Of a stretch of DNA of 64,000 bases, positions 20,915-31,140 are shown one piece after another. The notes below the pieces were generated by a model. The model worked only from the letters and a program-made list of their open reading frames with translations, searched no databases and was not told the origin of the DNA. The stretch's first letter is position 1, and each line of letters starts with the position of its first letter. Made by a program: the position numbers and the translations under genes. Source of the DNA: Athripsodes cinereus (Eukaryota > Arthropoda > Insecta > Trichoptera > Leptoceridae); NCBI GenBank assembly GCA_947579605.1, contig OX388314.1, positions 24,438,000 to 24,501,999 on the forward strand. The letters run 5' to 3'.

Positions 20915-21032
20915 CCGTGGATGTTTCGAGAATGGTAATTCTTATGTCATCCATACTTATCGTATAAAATCTTTGGTTCACAGATGTGAGAGGTTTCAGA
21001 GATCGCTCGTAGGGTCCCTCCGACAAAATCTC
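20915..21032 (-). other. Exon-like segment, unassigned
   Basis: On the minus strand a 118-bp open segment lies between an acceptor-like TTAATTAATTTTGAG and a donor-like GGTAAGG. It encodes GPYERSLKPLTSVNQRFYTI then SMDDIRITILETSTG. Read this way it ends in phase 1, which does not fit the phase-0 borders of the flanking pipe-like exons. It could be an alternative exon, a fragment of an upstream part of the neighbouring L-A, or chance. The pyrimidine tract is poor. Confidence 0.2.
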
Positions 21033-21065
21033 CTCAAAATTAATTAAAAACGTTAAGACTTCACG

Positions 21066-21376
21066 ACATTTGAAGAAAACAGCTGAAGAAGGATGAATGA
21101 GGAATATGTAAACGCTAAAGAGATGCAATCGTTGAGGAGAAATTTTGAGAGAAGTGCAGATGAAAAGCGATTATTGTGGAATGAATGCGTGTTAATATTT
21201 TACGATGGTTTAAACATGAATGATGAAACCATGGAGAAGAATGTAAATTTATCTGAAAAAAAAACGGAGTGCAAGATAGCACAAATCTCTGGAAACCACA
21301 AAAATCTAATCCTTAATCCTCTATGCTTTTCTCTTTGTTTACTCTACAAAGGATGTGAAGGGATAGATAGATAAAC
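21066..21376 (+). pseudogene. L-A retrotransposon, degraded
   Basis: AGCTGAAGAAGGATGAATGA and GAGATGCAATCGTTGAGGAG correspond to LKKDESG..VEMRSLKR of L-A. MRVNILRWFKHE corresponds to MRVNKLRWFGHVE in another frame. It ends in GGATAGATAGATA, the L-A type tail. Several frameshifts; the long open frame here is a composite accident. Confidence 0.65.
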
Positions 21377-21885
21377 GTACTACGAAGGGTACACGTAGAA
21401 AGCATGAAGTACAAAACTAAACTAAAATTTAAAAAAAAATATATATCAGAATTTTACATGTGAGACTACCTGCTTAGTTAGCAGTACATTACTAGCAAAT
21501 AAACTATATATATATTTGTAGGTATGTATATTATAAGAAAGATAATAATAAAATATAAAGACTATGCGATTCAATATAATACTGAGTGGTAACTTGCACA
21601 TAAAAGCTCATTGATTTAAGCTCAATGCGATTTTAATGACACTTCATAGTGATCTTATTTAATAATTATTATTATTCTGTGAGAACCATTAATACGAATA
21701 CAATACATATATTCATTCATTAATACATTCAATTAGATCCCTATGTACAAATATAAACACTTATTATTTTTGTGTCTCAGAATAGAATAGCATTCCTGAG
21801 ACTTTGAGAGTATTATTAATAATGTCTGGTACTAGTTAGATTTCTCTCAGTGTTTCATTCTCTTTGTTGAATAAAATACATTCAG
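21377..21885. other. Intron sequence, no feature recognised
   Basis: AT-rich and unassigned. Confidence 0.4.
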
Positions 21886-22018
21886 GATGGAAGACATAAC
21901 TCATAAATGAATTGTAGATGGCACATGTTTTGAACGTTTGTCGAATATCTAACTTACAGGAGATTTGAAGCTTATAGAAAAAAGAGGGAAACTTCTCCTA
22001 TTCTGGAGACTCTACGTC
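21886..22018 (-). mobile_element. S1 SINE, 5' half, diverged
   Basis: Plus strand ACATTCAGGATGGAAGACAT at the inner end and AACTTACAGGAGATTTGAAG, CTTATAGAAAAAAGAGGGAA toward the head. The 3' half and tail are missing. Confidence 0.6.
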
Positions 22019-22417
22019 AAATATTCATTGAAATAATGTTGCATGATCACAAAAGCTAGCTTGATATATAAAATAAATTATACTTTTTGTACATATAAAT
22101 TAATAAATAACTATTTAATATAATGTAAACATAACCATTTTCATGATGTAACCTTTTTAGTACAAAATGTAATAATGATTTGTGCCAACAATGAACATGT
22201 ATCATGATTTAATAAGTAATCTTTAACTTCTGATGTTTATTGCATCTACGTTTTGTTGAATACTATTATCCTAATATTAAAAAGTGTTGTTGATTTATTT
22301 ATTACTGACAGGGCTAGTTTTTATTACTCTATTTCTTTTTGCAAGTTATATAGACAATAGTGCAATTTGACAATAGTAGTTCAAATTTAGGTGAATATTT
22401 TACAATCGCAAATTTCC
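22019..22417. other. Intron sequence, no feature recognised
   Basis: AT-rich and unassigned. Confidence 0.4.
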
Positions 22418-22733
22418 TTGATAGAGTGAATAATGAGGATATTTGAAGAATGAGCGGATGCAAGAAGAGTGTTGTGAACAGAATGAGCTTGAATAAACTA
22501 TGGTGGTTTGGACATGTTGAACGAATGAACGAGGTAAGAATGACAAAGAGGATATACTTGCCTGAAAAAAGGGTGTGAGGAAACGCGGCCGTGTGTTGAG
22601 TAAGGGGAACCGACGTGCATGTATGAGAAATTGAATGAATGTGGAGGAAGCGAAGAAAAGTGTAAAGATAGATCTGTTTGGCGTTCCGTTCTCTCTGCCT
22701 ACCCCACTTGGGACACAGCGTGAGTTTTTTTTA
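22418..22733 (+). pseudogene. L-A retrotransposon 3' end
   Basis: Encodes RMSGCKKSVVNRMSLNKLWW then FGHVERMNEVRMTKRIYLPE. A deletion follows that removes the RTTWLEHVDQTL part, and later frames are broken. It ends GCCTACCCCACTTGGGACAC AGCGTGAG, the same 3' signature as the 5.1-kb copy, but with a T-rich instead of a GATA tail. Confidence 0.85.
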
Positions 22734-22902
22734 CATTGAACACAAATTTCCTTTACATTGAACATTTAATGGCGGTTTACAGTAAAGTGAAAATGCTTAA
22801 GATTTTTCTAAAACTATGTTATTCCTGCATAAAAATCTTAGTCCGTTCGTTAATTATCTTCATACATACTTTACACTTTTTTGCTTTAAATACTTGACAC
22901 TA

Positions 22903-23110
22903 TTTATCCATGGAGTCTTCAGATTAAAGTAGATCTTCTCCACTCGTTTATGCTAGTTTTGCAATATCCTGTGAAAATTCATAAAATGTCATGTACAACA
23001 TATTGAACATTTTCTATACAAAGATGAAGTATCAATCCTCAACCATCCTGAATATGCTATTAAGACACGGACAAGACGATCTGTATTTTAACTTCACATA
23101 ATAAGTTCAC
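22903..23110 (+). mobile_element. S1 SINE, strongly diverged
   Basis: CCATGGAGTCTTCAG, CTTCTCCACTCGTTTATGCT and CAACCATCCTGAATATGCTA are in S1 order. The tail is lost. Confidence 0.5.
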
Positions 23111-23180
23111 TAGCTTCACCACTTCGATAAGGTGAAGTGATTATAAAACTTAGATATATATCTAAGTCCTATCTATCTAA

Positions 23181-23275
23181 AACATCATGGAATTTCTTAC
23201 AAGCACGATAGTTAGTGGACTAACTACATGTAATAAGCATACAAGTTTCATTTCTGTCAAATTTTATATCTTTGA
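23181..23275 (-). mobile_element. S1 SINE 3' fragment
   Basis: Plus strand ACATCATGGAATTTCTTACA and TAACTACATGTAATAAGCAT match the S1 tail and adjoining body in antisense. Confidence 0.5.
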
Positions 23276-23297
23276 TTAAATTCATTAATTTATTCAT

Positions 23298-23365
23298 AAT
23301 ATCACGACATTTCCAACAGGTGGGGTAGCCAGCGGACAAACTGCGTGTAGTAAATACTATTAAAT
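23298..23365 (-). mobile_element. S1 SINE 3' fragment
   Basis: Plus strand ATATCACGACATTTCCAACA followed by GGTGGGGTAGCCAGCGGACA. Only the last ~65 bp of S1. Confidence 0.65.
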
Positions 23366-24114
23366 ACAATATTTCATGTTGCATAGTTTAAATTTATGTA
23401 GAAAGGAAATGGTTGTAACAAGTCGTAGGTAGGTACTACAGTAAAATATTTATTTTTGCATCTGCCTTCTGCCCTGAGGATAGTAATCACAGACGGTAAT
23501 CATAATTATTATAACACTCAAGTGTTAAATCGTTAAAGTTATACAGAGAGTGAAATTATTAACACTTTCCTTGCCTTAAAGCTTCTATTATAAATTGTAT
23601 ACTGCACACGTTAAAATAGATCATAGGCCTAGCAGCAATGTTATATTTATGATAAAGTATCTTCAAGTTGCGAGATTATGTTCTGATACAATATATCATA
23701 GTCGCTTCATACCTGGAAGGTGAAAGATATTATTAGGTACATGGTGTAATAAATTGGATATAAGTTTGCCAGTTAGTTGAAGTGCAATACTTAATTTATT
23801 GTAAGTGATATAAATATTCGTATATAGTAATTATGAATAACAAAGGTAATTATGTCTAACTGTTTGAGATACAAAGTTTAATACATAACTTTAATTTATG
23901 AAATTAACACCGGTTTTGTTTTACACGCCTAGTGTTTTTACCAACGAATCGCCATCATCTGGGCTGAGTACAAAAGTAAAAAAAATGTAAAACAAGAAAC
24001 AGTGTTAATTTATTATTTTAAAATTGTTCAAAATGTTGATTATCAATGTTAACACTGAAACATTGTTTTTTTTTTTGTATTGCAACATTTTATGCAATTG
24101 TCACTTTTTTTTTT
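23366..24114. other. Intron sequence, no feature recognised
   Basis: AT-rich and unassigned. Confidence 0.4.
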
Positions 24115-24515
24115 TTCAATGAAGGTCAAGGGACCTTGTATCCCTTGTGTCACCGCGACCATAGTAGATCTATTGTGACATCCTTCTGTGTCATATCTCA
24201 CTCTCAAGACCTACATGGGTCATGTAGCTCACGATTTGTCTTGGTGTGAGAAGCCTCACTTTCTCCGAGTCCAGCAGTAGTCCTCCGAGGATGTGACTTC
24301 GATTGCGAGCGAGTGCGTCTCACAGTTACAGAGGATGTGGATAGGTGTCTCATTATCCTCTGAACAAAATCTGCAGACTGGGGTATCTGATTCCTATTTT
24401 TGTCATGTGTTTCCGTAGTCTGCAGTGTCCCGTCAAGGTCCTGGTTATAATCCTTATTTGTTTTTTATTAAGTTTTAGAACTTCTGTGGTGAACTTCCGC
24501 GAGTAAATTGTCACT
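24115..24515 (-). pseudogene. L-J: R1/Jockey-type retrotransposon C-terminus
   Basis: On the minus strand YSRKFTTEVLKLNKKQIRII is followed by TRTLTGHCRLRKHMTKIG. After a frameshift comes VCRFCSEDNETPIHILCNCE. The C-x2-C-x(8)-H-x(4)-C knuckle after an RNase H-like region is characteristic of R1/Jockey elements. Further downstream the frame is lost. GC content is higher than the flanks, consistent with transposon coding sequence. Confidence 0.7.
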
Positions 24516-25167
24516 TTTGTTTATTTATCTATTAAAAAAAAAACAAATGTATGAAAAAATTGTATAATTTATACTTTATAAGCATTTAAGGATAAAAAAT
24601 CTCAATGCTGAATATATGGATATACGATTTTTTAAACTTTTTGTTATCTGAGAATATAAAGCACAGTCGAATAAAATATTATAAGTAAATAGGTATACAT
24701 ACATATTTGTCTATTACAACAATATTCAATTAGTTGGAATTCTTTTAAAACTGTTATACAGAAGACTATTCTATTAATTTGTATCAGGAAAGAGTAAAGA
24801 TGATAAGCATAACATACGAGATAGAACAAAACTGGTACAATATCTCATTATATCATGGTTAACAATACTTCCAACCAGCTTAAAGTTAGGTTTTGTAACA
24901 ATGTGATAATTTAAAATACATCTAGGAAGTCCAAAGTCTTGTAACAGAATAATGATTTTACTCAAAATTACTTTGACAATGATTTACTGTGTATGATGAC
25001 AATGTTTCTTAACCGGTGGGTCGCGGACCACTCATGAATCTCTAGGAAGATTTTTAGGTAGATAAATTAAAACTTTAGTAAAATTACAGAAAGGCTGCCG
25101 ATGAACTCAAATTTATTTATTATTATTTACTCAACATTGGTTATATCATCAATAATTACAATGTATC
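24516..25167. other. Intron sequence, no feature recognised
   Basis: AT-rich and unassigned. Confidence 0.4.
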
Positions 25168-25495
25168 ATAATCTTCTTCTTCTTCTCTACGTGTCTTGTC
25201 GAGTCCCCCCGACGTTGACAACCAACTGGGAGAAAACCTTCCTGTTCTGGACAGCACGAAACAGCTCCTCCACATCTCTCATTCCGGTCCACTCCTGAAT
25301 GTTCTGGAGCCAGGAAAGCCGCCTTCTTCCAACCCCTCTACGGCCCTCAATGTTCCCTTCTATGACCAGTTTTAGGATAACATATTTTTCTCCTCTCATT
25401 ATGTGACCAAAATATGAAGTTTTACGGAGCTTGATTGTTGTGAACAATTCTCTATGAGCATTTGCTTTACGCAATACTTCAACGTTACTTGTCAT
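25168..25495 (-). pseudogene. L-C non-LTR retrotransposon 3' end
   Basis: An intact 102-codon frame (25495-25187) encodes LRKTSYFGHIMRGEKY, then GRRGVGRRRLSWLQNIQEWT and GMRDVEELFRAVQNRKVFSQ, closing with VVNVGGTRQDT. This is the C-terminal FGHxxRG ... RRRxxWLxNI module of an RTE/CR1-like element. The tail is AGACACGTAGAGAAGAAGAA, a (GAA)n repeat at 25170-25185. It is 5'-truncated with no catalytic boxes. Best L-C copy here. Confidence 0.85.
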
Positions 25496-25511
25496 GTCAG
25501 CCCAAGATAAT

Positions 25512-25590
25512 ATTATCAGATTTATTCATTTAATCATTCAATGCACAGAGGGCGAGTTCATCGCTAGATTACGATATCTTTCAACTAACC
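25512..25590 (-). mobile_element. L-F 3'-end fragment
   Basis: Minus strand GGTTAGTTGAAAGATATCGT, GCGATGAACTCGCCCTCTGT and GCATTGAATGATTAAATGAA: the L-F end as in the 18.4-kb insertion. It directly abuts the palindromic MITE at 25593. Confidence 0.65.
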
Positions 25591-25592
25591 TG

Positions 25593-25793
25593 AGGCCTGA
25601 GTCAATAACACATTTTCACGTTACGTTTTCGTTCCGTTAACGTTCGAGCATAGACGAAGTTGCAAGCAAGTATCAATTTCGTTGCTAAGATACACAATAG
25701 TTTCGAAAATTAACACTTTGGCGCAACATCGTCTGCATTTGAACACTAAAGGAACGAAAACGTAACGTGAAAATGTGTTATTGACTCAGGCCT
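25593..25793. mobile_element. Palindromic MITE (family M2), 201 bp
   Basis: Inverted ends of ~45 bp open AGGCCTGAGTCAATAACACA and continue TTTTCACGTTACGTTTTCGT. They are perfectly mirrored at the right end. The trinucleotide CTG borders both ends (25590-25592 and 25794-25796). Other copies are at 36.88 and 61.85 kb. No protein frame. Confidence 0.8.
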
Positions 25794-25802
25794 CTGTTAT
25801 GA

Positions 25803-26040
25803 TTGCGTCGGCCGGTGTGGCGCGGAGGTAACGTTCTTGCCTTTGAGTCACGAGGTCCCGGGTTCGATTTCCGGCCAGAGGAAAGTGAAGAATGACCTTT
25901 TTCAAACTGTCCTGGGTCTGGGTGTTACAAGTATATGTGTGTAGTGCATTGTATATGTGTGCATCATCACGTTAGTACCCATAATACAAGATTCGTCTTA
26001 GTTTGGGACTAGCTCGATCGATTGTCTATGTATTTTATGT
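25803..26040 (+). mobile_element. S3 tRNA-derived SINE
   Basis: A pol III promoter is legible: A box around GTGTGGCGCGGAGGT and B box GGGTTCGATTTCC within GGTCCCGGGTTCGATTTCCG. The body carries CTGGGTCTGGGTGTTACAAG and GTTAGTACCCATAATACAAG, and the end TTTGGGACTAGCTCGATCGA. This body and end resemble tRNA-type SINEs common in Lepidoptera (recognition from memory). Only one copy in the window. Confidence 0.75.
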
Positions 26041-26507
26041 TAGGATTATGATTTTTTTGTGAACAGCAGTTCTAAAAAGTTTAAGAAACTGTGATTAACG
26101 AATATGATATTATTTTTGACATTGAAAATGAAGTTGTCATAAGTTTAATAATCTCAATAAGCCGTCATTGTCGTGTTGTTTTTTTTTGTAAAGATAAATA
26201 GATAAATAGTAAACGTTTCCAAGTAGAAGCCACTAATGCTGTTTGTTCAGTAGTCAACAACGAGACAATAAGACATGTTGTATCATAATAATTATATAAT
26301 TATATTTGCATTAGTTGAAGGCATGTTATACAAGGCAACGTTTTTTTGCTAGCAGTGGTATTTAGAAGTACACATTATAAGAAACAGAACATGTCATATG
26401 TTTGAACATTAGAACTCTACTCCATCTTAACGATCCAAGCATATTATTGCTTATTAGAAGGGTATTCGGAGTTGTACATAATGATAATATTTTAATGTTC
26501 TTTACCC
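26041..26507. other. Intron sequence, no feature recognised
   Basis: AT-rich and unassigned. Confidence 0.4.
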
Positions 26508-26716
26508 TCACCCCGTGTCCCGTGTCAAGTAGGGTAGGCGGAGATAACGTAACGCCATACACTTAGATTTATCCTTCTTTCCCTTTTTCTACATTCATAC
26601 AATTTATCATCCACGCACGTTGATTTCTCTTACTTAACACATGGCCGTCCTTGAGAATTTGATCCACGTGATCGAGTCACGTGGTTCTCGGACGCTTTCG
26701 CTTCCTCACACCCCCT
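26508..26716 (-). pseudogene. L-A retrotransposon 3' end
   Basis: Plus strand CTCACCCCGTGTCCCGTGTC, AAGTAGGGTAGGCGGAGATA, ACTTAACACATGGCCGTCCT and GATCCACGTGATCGAGTCAC are antisense to the last ~70 codons and tail of L-A. The frame is broken and the GATA tail is missing. Confidence 0.8.
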
Positions 26717-26719
26717 AAA

Positions 26720-26815
26720 ACATCTAAGACAATAATAATTATAATTACTAAAAAGACATCTTTTTTTAGTGGGATCATTACATCTTTCGGCTAATGCGAT
26801 CCCAAAAAAACAAGA
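26720..26815 (-). pseudogene. L-H 3'-end fragment
   Basis: Plus strand (AATAAT) run, then GGGATCATTACATCTTTCGG and CTAATGCGATCCCAAAAAAA. It matches the 3' untranslated end of L-H at 35.9 kb. Confidence 0.6.
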
Positions 26816-26914
26816 CATTTAACAACAGTGTTTCAACTTTCCTTATAAGTTTAGCGTGCATTATGTGGAATATGTCTTGAATGAAGTATACACAAGTGTA
26901 ACACCCATGATATT

Positions 26915-27115
26915 AAACCACGGAGTCCACGGTTCTAAAAAAAATCTCCCACTCTTTTTTGTAAGTTTTCGAGTGTCCTGTAAAATACTGATAGGTATTT
27001 GTAATACCATGAATAAGACATTTAATAACTTTAATTAAGTGATGAGGAATGCCTGCCACCTATACTGATTATCATCTATTAATTATGGCACAGAGAAGAC
27101 AGCTTTGAAAATCAT
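26915..27115 (+). mobile_element. S1 SINE, diverged
   Basis: ACCACGGAGTCCACGG at the head, CTCCCACTCTTTTTTGTAAG, GAGTGTCCTGTAAAATACTG and GGCACAGAGAAGACAGCTTT. The (TAG)n tail is absent. Confidence 0.65.
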
Positions 27116-27907
27116 AAGATAGGGTTAATTTTCAGTTTATTTAAACTCTGTTTGAAGAAGATGCCGTAAGTAATAGATATAGAAAGATATTAATTTATAA
27201 TACGTGGTAAAAAAGTGCATAATTTCATTTCATAAAATATGCAATAGGTATATAATATGTAAATTATATGCAGCTTAAGAATTATATTCTTGGCTTAATA
27301 ATATGTTCTCTACTGTGCTTTAAATGACAACAATGGGTAATAAATATTACCCATGCTGTTCATATATTAGACTAATTGGGTTGTATGGGCTGACTGTAAT
27401 CTCGTAGTAGAGGCATTGTATTGAATGAAAAATTATACGTAGGCACTCTATACGTAGAATGTTTCATATAAATCTGTGCATATACCTACTGTACTAATGT
27501 ACCTACGCAGAAACTTCATTATAACGAGTTTTTAGAAACCATGAAAATTGCTCCACATCATATAATCAAGAAATCTTCCATGAATGGGGTAGACTGTACT
27601 GTCTGTTATTTTATTTATTTATTTAGTCAGTTTTATACGGCAGAGTCTTTTACATGTTAAAAAAAAATAACAATTTGACAGACGAATATATACCTAGTAA
27701 AATAAAATTTGTACATGCAGGCTTATAAATTGATGAAAAAAAAATTTATCATTAGGTGTTTTGAATAAAACTTTATATGTATAAATAATTTGAATCCAAA
27801 ATGATCATGTTGCATCTTTATCGCCAGGATAAAGACTCTCCTTTGATTCTGTTGTTTCATTCTGATGATATCTTTTTTGTGATTTTTTTCTCTGTTTTGC
27901 TTTATTC
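27116..27907. other. Intron sequence, no feature recognised
   Basis: AT-rich. An (ATTT)n tract at 27605-27625 could be a decayed LINE tail. Confidence 0.4.
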
Positions 27908-28114
27908 CTGCAGGGCTACTCTTGACACAATCTAAATACGATCTTAATCTAGTCTTGATCTTGATCATATGACGCACGAAGGGACTATGGTCAAAAACAT
28001 CGCGCTACCGCTACCGCGTGATCGGTATGCGCGTATTTTGGACAATAGTCACTTCGCGCGTCGAATGATTAAGATTAAGATCGTGTTTAGATTTTGTCAA
28101 GAGTAACCCTGCTG
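27908..28114. mobile_element. Palindromic hAT-like MITE (family M3)
   Basis: Inverted arms of ~85 bp: CAGGGCTACTCTTGACACAA, TCTAAATACGATCTTAATCT, GTCTTGATCTTGATCATATG and ACGCACGAAGGGACTATGGT, mirrored on the right. The loop is GC-rich (ATCGCGCTACCGCTACCGCG). The same element sits at 50265-50480 with an 8-bp target duplication, which gives the hAT assignment. This copy's own 8-bp flanks do not match each other. Confidence 0.75.
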
Positions 28115-28190
28115 CTGAGATAGCCTTCGCCAAAAGCTGTAATGATCTCAGTGCAGGAAGACATTTTTAAGATAATAATAATAAAATAAT
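28115..28190 (+). pseudogene. L-H 3'-end fragment
   Basis: GAGATAGCCTTCGCCAAAAG, CTGTAATGATCTCAGTGCAG, then an (ATA)n tail at 28170-28190. Related to the ends at 35.9 and 44.9 kb. Confidence 0.5.
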
Positions 28191-28207
28191 AAAAATCTAT
28201 CGATTTA

Positions 28208-28295
28208 TCTATACCATCGCGGCATCTTAGACAAATAAGGTAGTCAATAGATTAGGCGCTGGATGTAATGAATAAAGATATCATCTTTGTTCGCT
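28208..28295 (-). mobile_element. S1 SINE 3' fragment
   Basis: Plus strand ATACCATCGCGGCATCTTAG and ATAAGGTAGTCAATAGATTA. It stands next to a sense S1, forming a tail-outward pair. Confidence 0.6.
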
Positions 28296-28304
28296 CCTTA
28301 AAAA

Positions 28305-28520
28305 CTAGAGTGTAGGCCTCCCATTCTTTTCGGTAATTTTTCGAGTGACCTGTAAAAAGCAGAAATTAAAGAAAAAAAAGTATTCGTAAAACATCTCGTT
28401 TGCGACATTTGACATCTTAAATTGAGTGTCAAGATATGTCACCAATCCTGAATGTCTTATTTCCTATGGCACAAGGAGGACGAAATGTATGTTTATTGTA
28501 TGCAGTAAGTATGCTCGTCA
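28305..28520 (+). mobile_element. S1 SINE, diverged
   Basis: GGCCTCCCATTCTTTTCGGT, TTCGAGTGACCTGTAAAAAG, ACCAATCCTGAATGTCTTAT and GGCACAAGGAGGACG. The 3' end fades at about 28520. Confidence 0.65.
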
Positions 28521-28838
28521 CCATACCCAATTTGCTCACCGTTTTTATTGTATTCTATTTTTTTATTTATTAGCCAAGCAAAACATACAGTCATTTGGTA
28601 CATATTACAAATTAATACATTAAATGAATATTTGACCAAATCAGTATGTTTACAGATCCATAAGAAAAAAAAAAACATGAAATTAGTTATCATTATGTTT
28701 ATGAATTCCTTCCTATTGATTTATGTACAATATCTGTACATTGACATGGTACTAGAGGGACCCTATACGTCCTACTAGTACTGAAAAAAAATCAAACTCT
28801 GTGTCAAGTGTTTTGTTACATGTTCTTAGGAATAATGA
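28521..28838. other. Intron sequence, no feature recognised
   Basis: AT-rich and unassigned. Confidence 0.4.
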
Positions 28839-28839
28839 A

Positions 28840-29230
28840 CTCATCATCATCATCATCATCATCGCCCTCAACGCTCCTCCCGGGAGCACAGGGCAGAAAC
28901 CAGCCTCCTCCATTCAGAGCGTCTCTGTGCCAATTGCGTCACCTCTTTCCACGAAATTCCTTGCGCTCTGATATCGTTGTCGTAGGAACGGTGTATTGTG
29001 AAAGAGGACGGAACCCCTGCGGACGGAAGAACAGTGCTCTTTTTGGCCAACTATCATTAGGCGTTCTCAAAACATGTCCCAGCCAGGAACACCGTCTCTC
29101 CTGTATTACGGAGATTACAGGTCTCTGCTGGGTGCGCCGGCGCACAGCATCATTTGTAACATGTTCATACCATTTGACATCCAAAATCCTTCTTAGACAC
29201 TTTAATGAACTCAAGCGTCCTATAAAGGAA
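28840..29230 (-). pseudogene. L-G non-LTR retrotransposon 3' end
   Basis: The minus strand encodes KCLRRILDVKWYEHVTNDAV, then RRRTQQRPVISVIQERRCSW, LGHVLRTPNDSWPKRALFF and, in another frame, SWKEVTQLAQRRSEWRRLVS ALCSREE. The tail is (GAT)n at 28841-28862. At least one frameshift separates the two parts, at the site that reads FFRRHGRP in the 56.3-kb copy. Confidence 0.85.
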
Positions 29231-29282
29231 CTACGGGAGATGTAAAAATAAATAAATAATTGTGCAGTGATGGCTTACAAGA

Positions 29283-29332
29283 AAACTTATAAAATAAAGC
29301 GAGAGACCTCTTTACCAGGAACTCCGCGGAGT
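29283..29332 (-). mobile_element. S1 SINE head fragment
   Basis: Plus strand AAAACTTATAAAATAAAGCG, AGAGACCTCTTTACCAGGAA and CTCCGCGG: the S1 head in antisense, ~50 bp only. Confidence 0.55.
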
Positions 29333-29898
29333 ATTTAAATATTTTTTTGCATAACTGAATTTTGCGGAATTGAATTTACTTTAATCACTATAATATAAGC
29401 GCTTTTAAGTGCTTGAGTCTTTTACTGCTACAATAGTTCTGTTGTTGATTGTTGCTATCTTAAAAATCAATAATGACTTGCAACGAATTTAAATATATCT
29501 TAATATACTCAATATGCATTAAATTTAAAAGGTTTTAATGTATGTAATGATAATAATAATAATTAGTACAGTTAAAAACTCAAACTTCCGCTAGTAAATT
29601 CGTACGGCTACCAAATATAAGTAATTTATCAGTTATCAAATAATTCATGAGTTGTATATTTTTTATTCCTTCTTCCTTTTATACAATATAAATTCAAAAC
29701 AGATAGGTACTTAAAATGTTCATTCAACGATTGTTTCAATCTAAAGGTATAAGAAAATAAGCATTTAAGTACTTAATCTATGTTATTCTTTAATAATAAA
29801 TAGCATGTTTTCTGAAGATGGAGCTAGATTTGGTCGACAGCGGCATTATAAAATCGACCCTTTATAGAAGATTTAAAGAGACTTTAAAGAGCTTTTAG
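29333..29898. other. Intron sequence, no feature recognised
   Basis: AT-rich and unassigned. Confidence 0.4.
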
Positions 29899-30090
29899 AT
29901 CTGGTCATAGAATGAAAAATTGATGACCCTAGAGGGGTTGGAAAGAAAGCGGCTTTTCTGGCTTCAAAACATTCGAGAGTGGACCGGGATGAGACGTGTG
30001 GAGGAGCTATTTCGTGCCGTCCAGAACAGACAAGAATTCCTCCAGGTGATCGGCAACGTTGGACAAGACACGTAAGGAAGAAGATGAAGA
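29899..30090 (+). pseudogene. L-C retrotransposon 3' end
   Basis: The frame encodes LEGLERKRLFWLQNIREWTG then MRRVEELFRAVQNRQEFLQV and IGNVGQDT with a stop. The tail is AAGGAAGAAGATGAAGAAGA. 5'-truncated; open over its whole length. Confidence 0.8.
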
Positions 30091-30944
30091 AGAGAGTATC
30101 TTTAAATTTTCGCCGAATAAAACTTCTAGTAGGTAGTAAGCATTGTAACTTGTAGAATATTGACAGGGACTTTATATTATGAAACAATCAGTAACGCACA
30201 TTAGGTTACTTTTTTCAGAACAAAATAATATCTTCTCTATATTGAAACATTCGTTTCATCAGAATTCGTTACACACATAATTGTCCATTTTATTTGATAT
30301 CATTGCGTTGTGGTGGACTATGAATGATAATATTATTGTGATAAGACATCTAAACAGATATCTAGATAGATATTTTCCTAGGCCTCTGTATTCAATGTGA
30401 AGATACAATCGTTGATAGTGGCAGTTTGAGCATATTATGTCCTTTATCTTGCGATGATGATAGCATTGTGCAGAAATGCAGCATTCGCATCGTACATAAA
30501 TTGCGCATGTGTAGTTAGTTGTATGTAAGTCGGTCAGATGCAACTGCATTCATACATGTTATACTCGTACACATCGCCTTGATGCTTTGTATGAATAAGG
30601 TATTGAATTTAAAATAATCAAAAAGTTTTATCTATTATTGTATTAGAATGCACAGCACATACTTTTTGTTCAATTAAATGTTAGATATTCAGGATGGAAG
30701 GCAAATCTAATCATCTTAGGAGTGAAATTGAATAAATATCTGCATATTAAAAATATTAATTTATCAATTAGAATCGAGTTATTTCAATTGAAAATTTCAC
30801 CCCCTTTTATCTACCGATTATTTGAATTATATTACAATCTTCAAGTGCTTCCTGGATTTCTTTTTGTGTAATATCTATAAATAATTATGTACCTAGAGAT
30901 GATATTTACAAGTATCTGACCTGAGAGTATCCTTTTGTACACAC
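30091..30944. other. Intron sequence, S1 scrap only
   Basis: Mostly featureless. ATATTCAGGATGGAAGGCAA at 30687-30706 is a short antisense S1 relic. Confidence 0.4.
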
Positions 30945-31120
30945 AAGACATCTTTCGACTTTTTAGGTCATAATAAATTGTTTGATGGTGACTTAAGAAT
31001 TCGAAAGACATATCTCTCGTGTTTGTTTAATATATGGAAGAAGGAAATGCTTGTTTCAGTTTATCCAATTATGGAATTCTACTACTTGTATACCGATACA
31101 ATAAATAATTTAATACAATA
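30945..31120. repeat. Interspersed repeat R
   Basis: Opens AAGACATCTTTCGACTTTTT and contains an inverted TTCGAAAGACATATCTCTCG, then ATGGAATTCTACTACTTGTA and CGATACAATAAATAATTTAA. Same block order as at 16.06 kb. It ends 20 bp from the donor of the stem exon. Confidence 0.5.
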
Positions 31121-31140
31121 ATTAATTGTAAAAAACTTAC

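Larger units (their letters stand above)
7376..31140 (-). other. Proposed 23.8-kb intron of the pipe-like gene
   Basis: Span between the PAPS-binding exon and the stem exon, both minus strand with compatible phase-0 borders. It is filled with the mobile elements listed separately. One further exon-like segment lies inside it (20915-21032), but its phase does not fit constitutive use. If the stem exon belongs to another gene, this intron call falls. Confidence 0.55.

Noticed and set aside
25803..25880. tRNA gene on the plus strand
   Set aside because: A and B boxes belong to the S3 SINE; acceptor-stem pairing and a 3' end are lacking.
28840..28865. (ATC)n run as a stand-alone microsatellite
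   Set aside because: It is the 3' tail of the L-G copy.
28808..29245. 145-codon plus-strand frame rich in Ser and Arg
   Set aside because: Antisense of the L-G retrotransposon end; the serine run is the (ATC)n tail.
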